Assembly (NCBI RefSeq): GCF_000204055.1
Contig: NW_006768767.1
Location: 3,159,381-3,223,380, forward strand
Source of the DNA: Melampsora larici-populina 98AG31
Lineage: Eukaryota > Basidiomycota > Pucciniomycetes > Pucciniales > Melampsoraceae
Direction of reading: 5' to 3'
DNA length: 64,000 nucleotides
Below the pieces are notes generated by a model that had not been told where the DNA came from, did no database searches, and worked only from the letters and a program-made list of their open reading frames with translations. A program made the position numbers and the translations under genes. Shown in pieces: positions 35,120-45,961 of this stretch. Each line of letters begins with the position of its first letter. The first letter of the stretch is position 1.

Positions 35120-36060
35120 TGGAAAGATCATTTGATTGAAAGAAGTGATCTCTTGGGAGTGTTTCGATCTCTTTGGGTTCTCCTTTTTTCATTGCTATCC
35201 TCTCAGTGGATTCAGATCTCTCTGATCACATGTTACATTCACGGTTCCACTCAACCTCACGACTCACTTGTCATAATATTATCCCACCCTATCTCTCGAA
35301 AGTTTGTCCCCTCTATCTTTCATTTCCAGGGTCTATATGATTTCTCTTTTTATGACACAGAATCATACAAGTGCTACTGATAGTGCAAGATCGGTGGATT
35401 CCTTCAAGACATCAATGTATTATATCATGCTGTGCAGTAAAATCACATCTTCTTTTGATACCTTTGCATATGCTTGCATCATAGAATATACACCATGCGC
35501 TTTTGATCCCTTGACTCAATCCAATTCTAAAAGGCATGATGGGAAAGATGGAATGATCAAATTGAGACTGTTGGGATGCTTGACGCACATGATCCTACCT
35601 CATTCACCTCATATCTAAAGCCTGAACTATCCTTCCAAAACATCTCTTAAATAATACTTGTTGTATGTACCAAAGTCAGTTGAATGAAGTCTTTGATAGT
35701 GATTTACACATGATTTTCGACCAATCTTGGGGGGATTCAGAAACCAAAGCTTAGATTGCCATCTTGAATCACTTCATACAAAGTTTCTGAGTCAGTTTCA
35801 CTTCATTTGTGCTCATTTAGTAACTATGACATCACACTTGACTTCAAAGCACACTTTCAACCACAATCCTGGCCTGAGGATCAAATTGACAAAAAGATCA
35901 TCACTCAAGCTGTGTTTGTTCTCTCCACCTTGATTGTCAGTCAAGTGAATCCGGTGATTTTTCTCATCCAGTGTCTGATAGGCATCTTCTGAAAACGTTT
36001 TGCTTTACAATCATCCCAAGTTTGTAAGAATCAAATATAGACCATGTCTTAAGAAGTAGT
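35120..36060. other. Intergenic between two pseudogenes
   Basis: No exon recognised. Short open frames at 35132-35380, 35304-35618 and 35727-35992 overlap one another and look random. Confidence 0.4.
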
Positions 36061-36955
36061 AAGCCTGTTTTCAGTCAGCCTCTATGAAGGATTTAAATCA
36101 TATTGATTTCTTTGAATCTCGAGCCACAAACAGTTATATGATTGGTAAGTCAACCAGTTTTTGAGTTAAGGCTGACATAGATCTCCAGATGAAGGAGCAT
36201 ATGGACCAGTATTTAAAGTAATTCAATCTAATGATGGGGAAACAACAACAGCTTATGAGAATGGTGCAGTCTATAAAGAAATGAATGTCAAAAATCCTCC
36301 TAATTCATGTGAAAATTTAATATTACTTCTTGAAATCTTGTCACCTTATTTATGTACTTTGTTAATCTTACCTCATAAATCATACACTAAGTCATATGAA
36401 ATCTTTTTGTTACTCCATCACTCTGATCAAAGAATGCTATTGGAAACTGTTAATTGAGCTGGAGAGATGTGCATCAATCCAACAAATGGCGGTGCTGCTG
36501 GAGGAATTGATGAATTACTTGTGATGTTCTTTAGTATTGAATTGATAAGAGTTATACAAGCTTTACAAAAAGCAGCTTCTATTCATGGTAATTTAAAAAT
36601 TGAAAATTGCTTAGTAAGATTACAAAGTGTACCAGAAGGAAGTAAATCATGGTCATCAATTTATAATTTTTATTTTCAGAAGGGATGCAAATCTAAATGA
36701 TCAAATAAATTGATTATGGAAGATCAATTGCTACAAATGTATTCCCAAATCAAGAAGAGTTTATTGTAGAATGGGAAACAGACGAATATGATTCTCCTGA
36801 AATGAGAGTAGTTAAATAAAGGAGTTTCCAGCCTGATTATGATGGTATCCTTTCAATTTTGTTTCGTTTATCATTTGGTACATTGACCAAAAAAGCTTTG
36901 ATTAAACCGTGGTTTGAAAGGTATCATCAAATCAAATGATGGTCTAAATTGTTTA

Positions 36956-38076
36956 GGGCCCATATGGTTGCCAGAGATTATCATATACTAGAGTAAAATT
37001 GTACTGTATTAAATGACCTGAAACCACAGTAAAAGTTGCAACTCCCAACTAATTGTGAGTTGATAGGTAATGGGTGGTTTTTAAAAATAATTGTTTGATA
37101 ACTCAGAACCACCAATCCTACAATTTCACTTTTGCATACAATTATGCTTTGAAACCAATGTTTTTGGTGAATTAGATCAAAACCCAGTGCTGGAGAGAAT
37201 TGAGATCATGGAATGCACTCTCCTTAAGAGATACTTACTTGCTTGTTGGTCAGGAGATTGTTTTGTATGTACCTCTCACATTGTACATGCTCAATTGTCA
37301 CTTTGTCACTTTGTCACTTTGTCACTTTGTCTCACATAAGTCTCTTGTTTATCATCTCACATTTTGTATTGTTGAGATCATGTTTATCATCATTTCATCT
37401 TTGTACAATGCTGGCTTATCTCACACAATAAATCACCAGCTTCATGTGATTCCAAATCACAAAATTCTTCTCAACATCTCTTCAATTGCTCTGGTAAGAT
37501 TTGAAACCAATCAACTGTGTCTAATAAATCATAACCTTCATGGACCTGCTCAATGAGGTGGGGAAATTGAGTAAGTGGTTGAAGATGTGATGAGTTGAAT
37601 CTAAAAAAGCATTGGAGAGAAGATGAGAATTGAGACGAGTTGAAACAAAGATGAGATCAGTGTGTCCAAAGAACTGATGAGGTTGATCAGAGATGCAATG
37701 AGATCAAAGATAAGTTGATCAACAATGTGATGAAGTTGAAGAATTGATACATACCACAGTTGGTCAAAGAATTGTTGAGCAAGCTGATGAATAGATACAT
37801 GTGTAATGTTGATGGTGGTGAGGTGTGGGAGGTGAAGAGGTGAATTTTTGACAAGTACCGTTATCACGTACGGAATTAATCCAATTATGATCCAAATAAA
37901 CGGAAAAAGGTGTTGATAGAATTAATCCATAATATGAGATTATTGAACAAATAATGTTGTATGTACAATAATCTGCGTTTGTGGGATACCAAACAGTGAA
38001 AAAATAGTTGCAATTATTTTACTGTGGTATTGGCATAATTGCAGTAAATTTGTTGCAACCAAACGGGCCCTTAAGG
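36956..38076. mobile_element. 1.1-kb non-autonomous element inside the BUB1 relic
   Basis: The left end GGGCCCATATGGTTGCC and the right end (reverse) GGGCCCGTTTGGTTGC are inverted repeats. Near-identical octamers ATTGTTTA (36948-36955) and TTTGTTTA (38077-38084) flank the insert. Excision of the insert and one octamer restores WSKLFKSNQLPDLL in one BUB1 frame, which fixes the limits within a few bases. Internally there is no transposase, only weak frames and an 8-bp microsatellite. The GGGCCCGTTTGGTTGC end and 8-bp duplication suggest a hAT-type MITE. Confidence 0.78.
37294..37334. repeat. 8-bp microsatellite (TTTGTCAC, about 5 copies)
   Basis: TTTGTCAC units follow one another without interruption and end in a slightly altered TTTGTCTCAC. 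Lies within the 1.1-kb element. Confidence 0.9.
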
Positions 38077-38559
38077 TTTGTTTAAATCTAATCAATTACC
38101 TGATCTTTTGGATTTCAAAAACTTGTAGATTGGATATGGAAAATTGGTTCACTGAGAATTGTGAAAGAAATGAAAAAAGTTGGAAAAGTCGAAAAGTTGT
38201 CAGAAAAATTGAACTTGCTTCACTTTCTAGATGAGAATTGTTTTTTCTTTTTCGTTTTTAGTTTTGTTTGAAAGGATTTTTTTCATAATTATCATGAGGA
38301 TGTATAACATATTCTATGTTTTCTTTCTTTCTTTCTTGGAATTCATCTTTCATGTTGTATTTGTATTGTTTCCTTTTTTCAGTTTTGCATGGGTTTTGAT
38401 TTTGTATTTTACTTTTTACATCTTTTGAAACAAATCATGTGACTATTTTTGCCTTCAATTTTGTTGATTCACTTGTAGTCACAACAACATAGAATGGTGA
38501 TGTTAAAATTGCATTTTTTTCATTTGGAGTTGGGTATAAGTGACTTCAAGGAATTGGTT

Positions 38560-40300
38560 TATTTTCTTCAGACCAAATGAAAACTGAGGAGTTCAAGTTT
38601 TTACGTTTCTGGCTACAAATTGGTCTCACCCCAGGTATCAAGTTCAGTAGTGGTTGATTGGGTCACATATGTGAGTGATTTCACACTCGTCACTCTTGGG
38701 AGCAACAGTGTACTCATTGAATTATTCATTTGATCTGGAATTTCAGGGCCTCTTGTCAATAGTATCACACTTGCCAACCAACACAAGACGGTATTCTGAC
38801 AATGACGCCAAAGCAGCCAGACTTGTGGTGGCTTGAAAACTCAACATCAAATTGTTCATTCAGGATAACAATGTCACATTTGCTGGTCACTGTATCTACT
38901 ATCTCAAGGGTTACAAAGTTGGAAAGACATTTGAAGGACATGACTTGAAAATCTTCTGAGCAAAGGGTCAACACTTAGACACCCTTTGGGGTGGCCTTTG
39001 TTCAGTGATTCAACACGATGAACTGGCAGCATTGATTGTCAAACATGTGATGGGCCCTGCTATTGAAGGCCTTGAAGGCACTTTACATGGTCATGACACC
39101 ATAGATGTTGATAAAGCCATCAAATGTATGTTTGACTCATCCAGATTCTGAACATTGCACTTGTCTTGGTTACTAATCACTCGTCCGGTTATGTGTGAAG
39201 ACCTCAACAATTGTCAATACAGTGATAAGATTGCTAAGATCCTCCAGTCATTGACCTCATCTGCCGCACCATACCTATATACTGGCAGTACCAAGGAGTT
39301 GTGTCCAATCCATCATATCCATCAACATGGTCTTAGATAATATGTTGAAAGAGGTTGTTAAGTACAAGGTTTGTTGAATCAACTCTGATCTCAAAGGTTC
39401 AACTGGTCTCCAGGCCTGTCATCAATCTCATCTTGAAGTCTTTATTTCTTCTGGTATCATGGATCATAGTAAATTATGTACTGCTGATGGATCTTGTTTG
39501 ACAAGGGAAAGGTTGGTATCTTTAGTACCTTTTATGCTTTCTTAGAATTGTGTTGTCCCAGAATCACTGCGGCTATGTAAGCCTTATATTTCTCTAATAT
39601 AGGATACTTTTGAGAACTTTGCTACTTGGTTCTATGCTTCTTTTTCAAACTCAACATGTGCAAGGTCCTTTGCCATTTCTCTCACAGTGGTGATGATGGA
39701 AACTTTGATAACACATGTGAGTCATATCTGCATGTCTTTTCATTCATTTCCTTCATGCCAATCATTGCTGATAATGTGGAATACTACAGGTCACTTTGAA
39801 ACATACACTTTTTTTGCCAGCAATGGTTTTGAGGATGTTTGCTCCACCCAAGAAGGCTATTGTGACCAAGTGTTTTGGTGACTTAGACTGATATTGAGAT
39901 ACTTTGAAAACTTTAATTTTCCACTTCAATTTGAAATGTTGAGAATCACCTGGAAAACTTTCATCACAATTAGATCCTGTCAGTAGACTCAATCTCAATG
40001 CCCTTTTGATATTTAGATGGTAAGAATAGAAAGGTATATTTGGTGGAATTCCTAATTTTTCAAAATGTCACCGGTGCAGCATGTACAGGTTTTCCTGCAA
40101 TATTAACAATTACATTAAGCTTTGAAATACATACAGCCCTTTGCTTACCACTTTGTCAGTGTTGTATTGACCAAACATATCCAAGCATTTCACTGTGTAT
40201 CTTGATTTTTTGATCTCTCTGTTGCAAACAAGTTCTGTCAGGTTGGGGTCACCAAGGGTGGTGCCCACCACTGAAGTGTTAGTATATATGTAATTGTATG
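38560..40300 (+). pseudogene. Heavily decayed repeat-family ORF
   Basis: Many short open pieces in alternating frames read like one ancient protein: FKFLRFWLQIGLTPGIKF, DTLWGGLCSVIQHDEL, VKHVMGPAIEGLEGTLHGHD, IAKILQSLTSSAAPYLY and LCPIHHIHQHGLR. Stops occur every 20-60 codons. The pieces remind me of a repeated ORF family of rust fungi, but I cannot name it; a His-rich LCPIHHIHQHG motif is distinctive. No intact exon remains. Confidence 0.4.
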
Positions 40301-40340
40301 GAACTGTGGTTGGTGCATGTTTTTGGTTTACATGGGACGT

Positions 40341-40390
40341 GGGGCGGCGTCAGCCGCTGAAGCGGCGCCCGCCGCCAGAGATTGCTAGTG
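40341..40390. repeat. GC-rich palindromic repeat edge, copy 1
   Basis: GCGGCGTCAGCCGCTGAAGC and following GC-rich bases end in TTGCTAGTGT, in an otherwise AT-rich area. A shorter copy in the same orientation lies at 43349-43378. Probably the edge of a small GC-tipped transposon remnant. Confidence 0.55.
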
Positions 40391-40417
40391 TTGTTAAAAC
40401 AATGCTTTGTCTCTAGG

Positions 40418-41122
40418 GGTTACCGCTTTGAATGCTAAAACAAGTAACAAAAAAGAGCTAATTCTAGAAGATAGAGATTGAATGCTTGATCTGCCCTTGA
40501 TCAACGAGATTCTGGCGGAGTGGATGTCAACACTGTGTTTACGCGCTTTCCAATCGAATCGGGATTTGGCCCTCAAGTATGAAGTACCATCTTTCTCTGA
40601 TGCAACTTGGTCGAGATCACCTAATGCAAACATCTTCGCTTCAAGCGTCGTAGTCACACGTGATGGCTTCAATAACAATCCGCACAACGATCGTGATGTA
40701 ACAGCCTACACTTATGCAATTTTTACACGCGTCAATCGACTGACGGGGAACTTCATTGGGTTCAAGTTTCGGATTATCTGGGTGATACTGTTGGAACAAA
40801 TTTCATATTAAATCAATATCATGTTGAACTAGCATTGGATGCTTGCGACGGAGTGGTGGAAAGCATCTGGGCCTCTGATGAAATCCATCAAACCTGTCGT
40901 TCAACCACGTTTGATGAAGGGTGGAATCCCATTGATCCCAAAGACTCACCGATTACTCGATTTGGATGTTCTCTTCAAGTCAACGAGGCATTGTTGAATA
41001 GGATTGAAGGACTGCTCAAGACAAAGAAAAATATGACTCAAGACGAGTGGGAAATTTACAAGGAGCAAGTTGTGAAGTGCTACAAGCAGGAAGTGGAGAG
41101 TAAACTGAACAAATTAGAATAG
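40418..41122 (+). pseudogene. Tet-like 2OG-Fe(II) oxygenase, copy 2 (decayed)
   Basis: From an acceptor at 40417 the frame reads ELILEDRD, TGA (40479-40481), then LPLINEILAEWMSTLCLRAF. The fold core follows: VVVTRDGFNNNPHNDRD with the H-x-D iron pair, a one-base frame change near 40760, SDYLGDTVGTNFILNQY, CDGVVESIWASDEIHQT with the distal His, and SPITRFGCSLQVN with the 2-oxoglutarate Arg. It ends at TAG 41120. The pattern fits the Tet-like 2OG-Fe(II) oxygenase domain (Pfam 2OG-FeII_Oxy_6 type) abundant in rusts. It is unlike the TET/JBP gene at 24306 in detail. The GC-rich repeat just upstream has probably replaced the first exons. Confidence 0.7.
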
Positions 41123-41593
41123 CTTAATTTTCATGTACATTATCATCGTACTGAAATGGATTGTGGAATTGTAATCAGCCCGCATGTGTCTTTAGGATAT
41201 CTCTCAACTTCAAATGCAATGCAATGGAAATCTATATTGTGCCATTTCGGTTTACAACTTTTGATCCTGATGATAGTAGATACAAGAAACCATGATGAGC
41301 AAAGGTATTGTTTGATTAATAAGCATGATCCACACTGGAAGTGAGTTGCCCTACGCTGTGAAGTTTTGACTGTCAACTTGGTACCACACTGCTAATGATG
41401 CGACCTCATGAGTAACATGTTGTGTGAAATAGCGAGTATATGATGCAGCAACCCCATCATGAATATCCCAGACCCAGCTAACCGAGTTGCCCCAATATAT
41501 CGAATTTCATTGTTTATAAGAGTGTGGTAGTGAGTGAGCTTTCACCATTTGCGATTGATTGCATTACTTCATTGCATACGTGACAAAGTCATC

Positions 41594-42935
41594 ATGGGTA
41601 CTAATCAACTTCCGGTCGAAATAATAGATTTAATTGTAAACCATTTTAAGGCTGGATTAAAACAAACGGCTCCAAATCCATTGAATACTGCCGACAAACC
41701 CTTCTTAAAGCGCTCAGCCATGTTTGAATTACTGAACTTGCGATTAATCAACAAAACGTGGTCGATTGCAATTATACCACATATATATCAAGATATGTCT
41801 TTATCGGCACCATCGATGATCGAATGCCTCAAAGACACTTGGAATCACTCTAAAATCATTTCAATCACATCTCGAGTCCAGCGCTTATGCTTTGATCAAG
41901 TAGAATATCCCAACTTAAAGTTTACTATACATTTAGATGGGCAAACATTAGATCAGATGGCAGAACCAAAGGTTAGATTAATTAAACGTCACCTTGATTT
42001 CTCCTCGGGCATGATGAAGAATCTAGAAGATATTATCAAATTATGTAGTCATACTTTACATGAATTGAAGTTCAGTTTTTATGGTGCGGTGGGTTTCTCA
42101 GCAAGCCTAATCGAAGCTACAAAACAAGTGCACAGCCTTGATAAGCTGATCATTGAAGGAAGTCCTTTTGGAATGGATGTCAACCACTCCGACTCAGTGA
42201 AGGCTCTGCTTAATGTCACTCCTCAACTGCGATCATTATCTTTAAATTTCAGTTACTTGGACCATCTGAAGATCAAGCCTGGTTCGTTATCTCACCTAGA
42301 ACATCTCTTTGTTATGTGCGACCGTAGCAATCTTTATGCAATCACTCAGTTGTGCAAAAGTCAAGGTAAAAACATCAAATATCTTGAATATATACCGTAT
42401 GATGGTCACAAGCGGCCAGATCCGGTCATCCAAGCTTTAAAACATTCGCTTGAATATCTGTTCTTGCCTCACCTTCCAACTTCTCTTCCAAGGGGAGTCC
42501 TTCATGAAACGTTTCCAAAACTGAAGGTTATACGGTCAAATGAGGCAGTTTGCATGGGCTCAAACTTCAGGTGGTTAGAATTAGGTCTATTTCAGAATAT
42601 GGAAGTTTTGGTCACTGGTTATGCTCATTCAAAAGATTCTTGGGGAAAAATGTTTACAAAACCTATAAATTTCAAGCATATTGTTTTCACTGCTGACAAC
42701 AACGTCCCGACACAAGATCAAGACTTAGTTAAGAGCTTTGGAAAGCATGGAATACAATGTCATTTCAAATGCAATTGGACATACCTGGATGTTTCAGTAA
42801 GTCTCCTGATTTTCAAAGTCTGATGAGCCAGACATCATCTAATCATACTACGTCGTTTATCACGAGTCACAGGAAGAGTTGTCGAGGGTGAATGCGAAAA
42901 ACGGAAGATGTGATTCAGAGAGCGATATCAATTAA
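41594..42935 (+). CDS. F-box/LRR-like protein (421 aa, two exons)
   Basis: Exon 1 41594-42796, intron 42797-42872 (GTAAGT...ACAG), exon 2 42873-42935, closing in frame at TAA. The ATG at 41594 starts MGTNQLPVEIIDLIVNHF, a typical F-box first helix, after which irregular leucine-rich stretches follow (LDKLIIEGSPF, LRSLSLNFSYLDHL, LEHLFVMCD, LEYLFLPHLP). Such proteins act as substrate receptors of SCF ubiquitin ligases through Skp1. No stop or frame change is seen across 400 codons, in contrast to its surroundings, so the gene is probably alive. The upstream GTG start is not used. Confidence 0.8.
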
Positions 42936-43348
42936 CATATGGTAAGTTGATTTATCACATCTAGGGTGAGGGAAAGGAGCATAATCGAGAAGTGACGCTA
43001 ACTAGGAAAGCCGTAATTGATTCTAAGGTTGCATGATCAGGTGAACCATCATAGATACAAACGAGAAGATCGATGAAACCTGCAAGGAAGTCTTGCAATT
43101 TTTAATTTCAAAACTTTGAAAACGCGAAATTTTGTAGATCAATATACTCGGCTTCTTTTATTTACTTTGCTTTCTGTCATTGAGTGTGGTCAAATGATTT
43201 TTTATAGCAATTTACCTCTTGATTGTTGAATCACCTATCTATAAAATGCAAGACTTTGTTTATTCGATCAAGAAAATAATATAAAAGTAGATGCCTACTT
43301 CCAAATTGCGTTAGTATCTAAGCGTAGTTTGAAGTTGAGAATTTAATT

Positions 43349-43378
43349 GCGGCGCCAGCCGCTGATGTGCTAGTGTAA
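43349..43378. repeat. GC-rich palindromic repeat edge, copy 2
   Basis: GCGGCGCCAGCCGCTGATGT followed by GCTAGTGT, same orientation as 40341-40390. An (AT)n run follows at 43391-43402. Confidence 0.5.
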
Positions 43379-43689
43379 TTTTAATTAAAATATATATATA
43401 TATGATTTTGTGATTTTGTAAGATTCTGATATGGCTATCTGCGAATGAGAAGTAGACAAAGCAGGAGTTAATATATGCTAATTTCTTCTCAACTGCTCAG
43501 TCTGAAAACCACCATTGTCTTTATCACACTCACATGAGAAAGACAATAGTGGTTGGTGAATAGTTGAGCCGAAAATTTGCTCAGCAATAGCCAAGCTGGC
43601 GGCATTTCTGAATTGCAAGGCTTTGGATATGTAGTTCAGGTATTCCTTATAGCCGTACACACATCAAGTCCTTTGAGAAAGACCAACAA

Positions 43690-44026
43690 TGGACATCCCT
43701 TTCACTGACCCTCAGCACCCGACATTACTCAAACATAGGTTTTCATCATGGAATGTCCTTCTCCTCTTCGACATCCACTTTCCTTCTCCTCCACGTTTTC
43801 CCATCTCAAAGATTTGCTTACCTCGAACTCTTATACCACAATATTCCACCTTGATTTCGAGCTTATGATCAACTCTTCGATAACAACTACGATGCACACC
43901 TTCGACCCATTCCACCAGAACGTCACTTCATCCAAATTGACCTCTTTGATGCGCCAGACCTTTCCAATGGTCGACATTGATCAGGGGATCCCGATGACCG
44001 AACTACAGAACTTAGTTAAGAAATGA
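43690..44026 (+). pseudogene. Possible decayed first exon, unknown
   Basis: The ATG at 43690 (MDIPFTDPQHPTLLKHRF) opens a 50-codon stretch, and after stops another phase reads PPERHFIQIDLFDAPDLSNG. These look like parts of one gene whose later exons may be at 44467-45246. Stops in both parts prevent a working model. Confidence 0.3.
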
Positions 44027-44466
44027 ATCGATATTGGTCAGTACATACCCTCATTTGACAAACCATTTGAATTTCGCTCATATTTTAACATTGTCTTCTT
44101 GATTTGTCTCTTAGCCAACTGCGCCCCAACACACAAGAACCATACTAAATTGGTCTCGATCACCAAACCTCAAGCTTTGTCTAAAACGAGACATAACAAC
44201 AACGGTAGGTTTGATCAAACGTATTCTGTCGAACATCCCCATAGCTGATCACGTCGTTCTCATCACGTCACTCTGAACCGCAGCCATCATCCCTGTCTCC
44301 AAAAAAAGGGTCCACGACAACGACCAAAGATCACAATCGACCAAGCGGGGTTGAAAGGGAGTAGAAGCAAAGGATTCCGATGACAAAGCTGTCAAAAACA
44401 ACCGTGAGTTCAAAGTTTGATTCATTGCGCTGTTTACATCCGAGCTATATTTCTTTGCTTACGAAG

Positions 44467-45246
44467 GTTGTGGGCTTCAACAGCCAGTTCCACTACACAA
44501 AACAATCCATCTCGGGCATTGAAATCGGAAGCAAACACCAGAACAACACTCATGTATGACATGAAGTACGATCAGCCCACTCACAGACGCAGAAAAGTGT
44601 TGGGTACTGTACGTGACACAAACATTGAGCCACATCACACTTCAAGCCAGCTTTGCAAACTTGTAAAAAAAGAGGATCTACACAAGATCAACGACAGCAG
44701 CTCCCTAACCAATCTGTCGGATCACGAGGATGATTTTGCTGGTAAGTCGTCACTAGGTCCTGCTGCTCCTGAGACGGAGTTCACATTTCTTACTAGAACT
44801 CTCTCTTTCACAGGTGGGCTCGGAGGACTGCAGTCTGTGCCTCACAAGGCAGAAGTAACTGCGACACAAGATCCAACTGTCTGCTGGGATGCAGATGAAA
44901 CCTTACTTGACAGCTTGGACAAGGAAATCCTTGCGTTGGCCGCCGGGACTGAACCGGAGAAAAACCTTATTGATTTTGGAGATGAGGATGTATCAGACAA
45001 TAAACGTCAGTTTTTTTCACCTATCACAAGGCCTCCAAGTGATTCTGACGTACGCCAGCTTCAATCACAGCCGGATTTATGGATTCACATCCTGTTCCTC
45101 CTTCAGGCGTATATAATATCGACTGTTGCAGTGAAATCAGGTATATGAAGGCTTGGATTGATAAGCTAGAGGACCTTGTTTATGCTTCACTTTGCCTGCC
45201 TCCACCAGAGGTCGCGGCGATGTTAGAAGATTATAAGCGTCTTTAA
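44467..45246 (+). CDS. Acidic protein, 3' exons, unknown function
   Basis: Exons 44467-44741, 44814-45005 and 45071-45246 join at GT-AG introns of 72 and 65 nt and end at TAA. The 5' limit is an acceptor, so earlier exons are missing from the model. The protein has a basic head (HRRRKVLGTVRD), acidic SDHEDDFA, WDADETLLDSLDKEILALA, and a C-terminal helix-rich part CSEIRYMKAWIDKLEDLVYA...PEVAAMLEDYKRL. This could be a scaffold or chromosome-associated protein, but I do not recognise it. The first intron length is a multiple of three and stop-free. Confidence 0.5.
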
Positions 45247-45603
45247 AGGCCTTTAATTCCAAATACTCTCTCCACTCCTTTTGGTCTCACATATGCTCAC
45301 TACTTGTTGCTGTTAGAGACTGCTCTGTAAGGTAATCAATAAATTACGCCATATGATTTGTATTATAGATGTAAATATCATGTTGGATGTTGCTTATGAA
45401 TGATGTTTTTGGATGAAATGGAATGTATATTTGAAAGCTAGATACATATGGATGAACAAAGTTAAGATACATATGGATGAACAAAGTAACTCATGATTTT
45501 GCGTCTCAAATCTGTTGTGGCTTTTTGCCATCACGTATAACTCATGGTGGTAGTCTCATATTGAGCCAGGGAGAAGATTTTGATGCACCAAACCCTGCAT
45601 AGT

Positions 45604-45703
45604 GAAAAAGTAATTTATTTTTCCATATGGAATAATCAATAATTATCCCAGAATTTATTTGAGAATTTGATTTATTTTTCCCTAGGGAAAATTACTTTTT
45701 CCT
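45604..45703. repeat. Short MITE-like inverted repeat (~100 bp)
   Basis: GAAAAAGTAATTTATTTTTCC near 45605 is mirrored by GGAAAAATTACTTTTTCC-type sequence near 45680-45698, with an AT-rich centre. Too short to code. Confidence 0.5.
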
Positions 45704-45961
45704 GGCAGTATATATGAAGACCTAAGCGTGGTGCCGTATCATTTCCAGCAGAAAGGTACGGTACTATACCGTATTGTGATATAGAGCAACGGTACGGTAC
45801 ATTACCATATTGTGCAAAAGATACCGACAGAGTGTCCGTACTGTATTGTGACCTTGGTTGGTTACTACACATACATTCCACGAAGCAGGTCGGGAGGGAA
45901 GGAAACACAAAGAGAGACAAAGGAACAAGATAAAAAAGAATGAAAATAATCAACAACATAT

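Larger units (their letters stand above)
36085..38234 (+). pseudogene. BUB1: BUB1-like checkpoint kinase domain, decayed and interrupted
   Basis: Only the C-terminal kinase part is present: the Gly-rich loop DEGAYGPVFKV after an intron (36145-36190), VYKEMNVKNPP, DELLVMFFSIELIRVIQAL, the catalytic loop IHGNLKIENCLV, IDYGRSIATNVFPNQEEF and SPEMRVVK. Then FQPDYDGILSILFRLSFGTL and WSKLF follow. The frame resumes after an insertion with KSNQLPDLLDFKNL and MENWFTEN. The catalytic loop HGDLK reads HGNLK and several stops occur (TGA 36457, TAA 36817, TGA 36937). Bub1 is the spindle-checkpoint kinase; this copy cannot be active. It lies in the same orientation as the RRP36 relic. Confidence 0.82.

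Noticed and set aside
37601..37867. 88-codon minus-strand frame in the 1.1-kb element
   Set aside because: Low-complexity Leu/Ile/Ser sequence from GATGAG-like repeats, with no matching structure.
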